Assembly (NCBI RefSeq): GCF_001029435.1
Contig: NZ_LDOV01000044.1
Location: 1 to 64,000, forward strand
Reading direction: 5' to 3'
Length of the DNA: 64,000 nt
Source: Photobacterium aphoticum
Lineage (GTDB): Bacteria; Pseudomonadota; Gammaproteobacteria; Enterobacterales; Vibrionaceae
This document shows positions 63,430 to 64,000 of the stretch, piece by piece. How positions within the stretch are numbered: the stretch's first letter is position 1; every line of letters starts with the position of its first letter. A program made the translations under genes and the position numbers. The notes below the pieces were generated by a model. That model had not been told where the DNA came from and did not search any database. It saw only the letters and a program-made list of their open reading frames with translations.

Positions 63430-64000
63430 ATGACAGATTTATCTAAATACAGAAACATTGGTATTTTCGCGCACGTTGATGCGGGTAAAACCACTACTAC
63501 TGAGCGTATCCTTAAGCTTACTGGTAAAATCCACAAGATTGGTGACACGCACGACGGCTCAACAACTACTGACTTCATGGAGCAGGAAGCTGAGCGTGGT
63601 ATCACAATCCAGTCTGCAGCAGTTAGCTGTTTCTGGAACGACCACCGTCTAAACGTTATCGATACTCCGGGACACGTTGACTTCACAGTTGAAGTATACC
63701 GTTCTCTTAAAGTACTTGACGGCGGTATCGGTGTATTCTGTGGTTCTGGCGGTGTTGAACCTCAGTCAGAAACTAACTGGCGTTACGCGAACGAATCAGA
63801 AGTATCTCGTCTGATCTTCGTTAACAAACTAGACCGTATGGGTGCTGACTTCTTCAACGTTGTTGAGCAAGTTAAGAAAGTACTTGGTGCTACTCCACTT
63901 GTTATGACTCTACCAATCGGCCGCGAAGAAGACTTCGTAGGTGTTGTAGACGTTCTAACTCGTAAAGCATACGTATGGGATGACTCAGGTCTTCCAGAGA
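63430..64000 (+). CDS. Elongation factor G, second type, 5' part (runs off the window)
   Basis: First 190 residues of a translational GTPase. G1 AHVDAGKTTTTER (about 14-26), G2 GITIQSAA, G3 DTPGHVD and G4 NKLD are all present. The sequence, with IHKIGDTHDG and CGSGGVEPQSETNW, resembles the fusA2-type EF-G found in Vibrionaceae beside the str-operon fusA. It is not next to rpsL/rpsG here, which supports the second-copy reading. Codon use looks strongly biased toward preferred codons, so high expression is likely. The 3' part is outside the window. Confidence 0.88.
   Translation, partial: MTDLSKYRNIGIFAHVDAGKTTTTERILKLTGKIHKIGDTHDGSTTTDFMEQEAERGITIQSAAVSCFWNDHRLNVIDTPGHVDFTVEVYRSLKVLDGGIGVFCGSGGVEPQSETNWRYANESEVSRLIFVNKLDRMGADFFNVVEQVKKVLGATPLVMTLPIGREEDFVGVVDVLTRKAYVWDDSGLPE

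Overview
The window looks like chromosomal DNA of a marine or halophilic gammaproteobacterium of the Vibrionaceae. Supporting signs are a Vibrio-type zwf-pgl-gnd operon, a Vibrio-length purC, an NqrB protein, a PBPRA1643-type SEC-C protein, a second-type EF-G, a chitinase with chitin-binding modules and a GlyGly-CTERM nuclease. Genus cannot be settled by eye.

Layout. (1) 1-10754, minus strand: a complete Lap-type adhesin system. Reading downstream it runs lapB, lapC, a TolC-like outer-membrane channel, an OmpA-like lipoprotein, the LapG protease, the LapD c-di-GMP receptor, and the first 895 codons of a giant repeat adhesin. The adhesin has an N-terminal retention module with a PAAG site and 107-residue repeats. 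(2) 11395-12041: six tRNA-Val genes arranged as a duplicated triplet. (3) 12140-20386: a small unknown gene, a GH18 chitinase, and then a porin, an extracellular nuclease and a DeoR-type repressor, which together suggest use of extracellular chitin and DNA. (4) 20714-34259: an RND efflux pair, an orphan nqrB, a GNAT-like protein, a TPR-GGDEF diguanylate cyclase, a UvrD-like helicase, PurR-box-controlled purC and a small membrane protein. (5) 34401-38790: a second RND efflux pair. (6) 39215-46296: a retron. It consists of a WGR/HEAT-repeat protein, a SWIM zinc-finger protein, a 227-nt structured msr-msd RNA bounded by a perfect 14-bp inverted repeat, and a retron reverse transcriptase (NAxxH, YADD and VTG motifs) with an unusual C-terminal membrane tail. 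An AT-rich gene of unknown function follows at 46536-47735. (7) 48031-60138: a hybrid histidine kinase, the oxidative pentose phosphate operon and the yejABEF peptide ABC transporter. (8) 60396-64000: SEC-C protein, SPOUT RNA methylase, cytochrome c, PcfJ-like protein and the 5' end of an EF-G gene.

The strongest accessory system is the retron. It is a known kind of system (reverse transcriptase, ncRNA and accessory proteins in one operon), and the WGR plus ARM/HEAT partner pair matches what I recall as the type XIII class. The membrane-anchored reverse transcriptase and the adjacent unknown gene are the less expected parts. The Lap locus and the diguanylate cyclase imply c-di-GMP control of adhesion.
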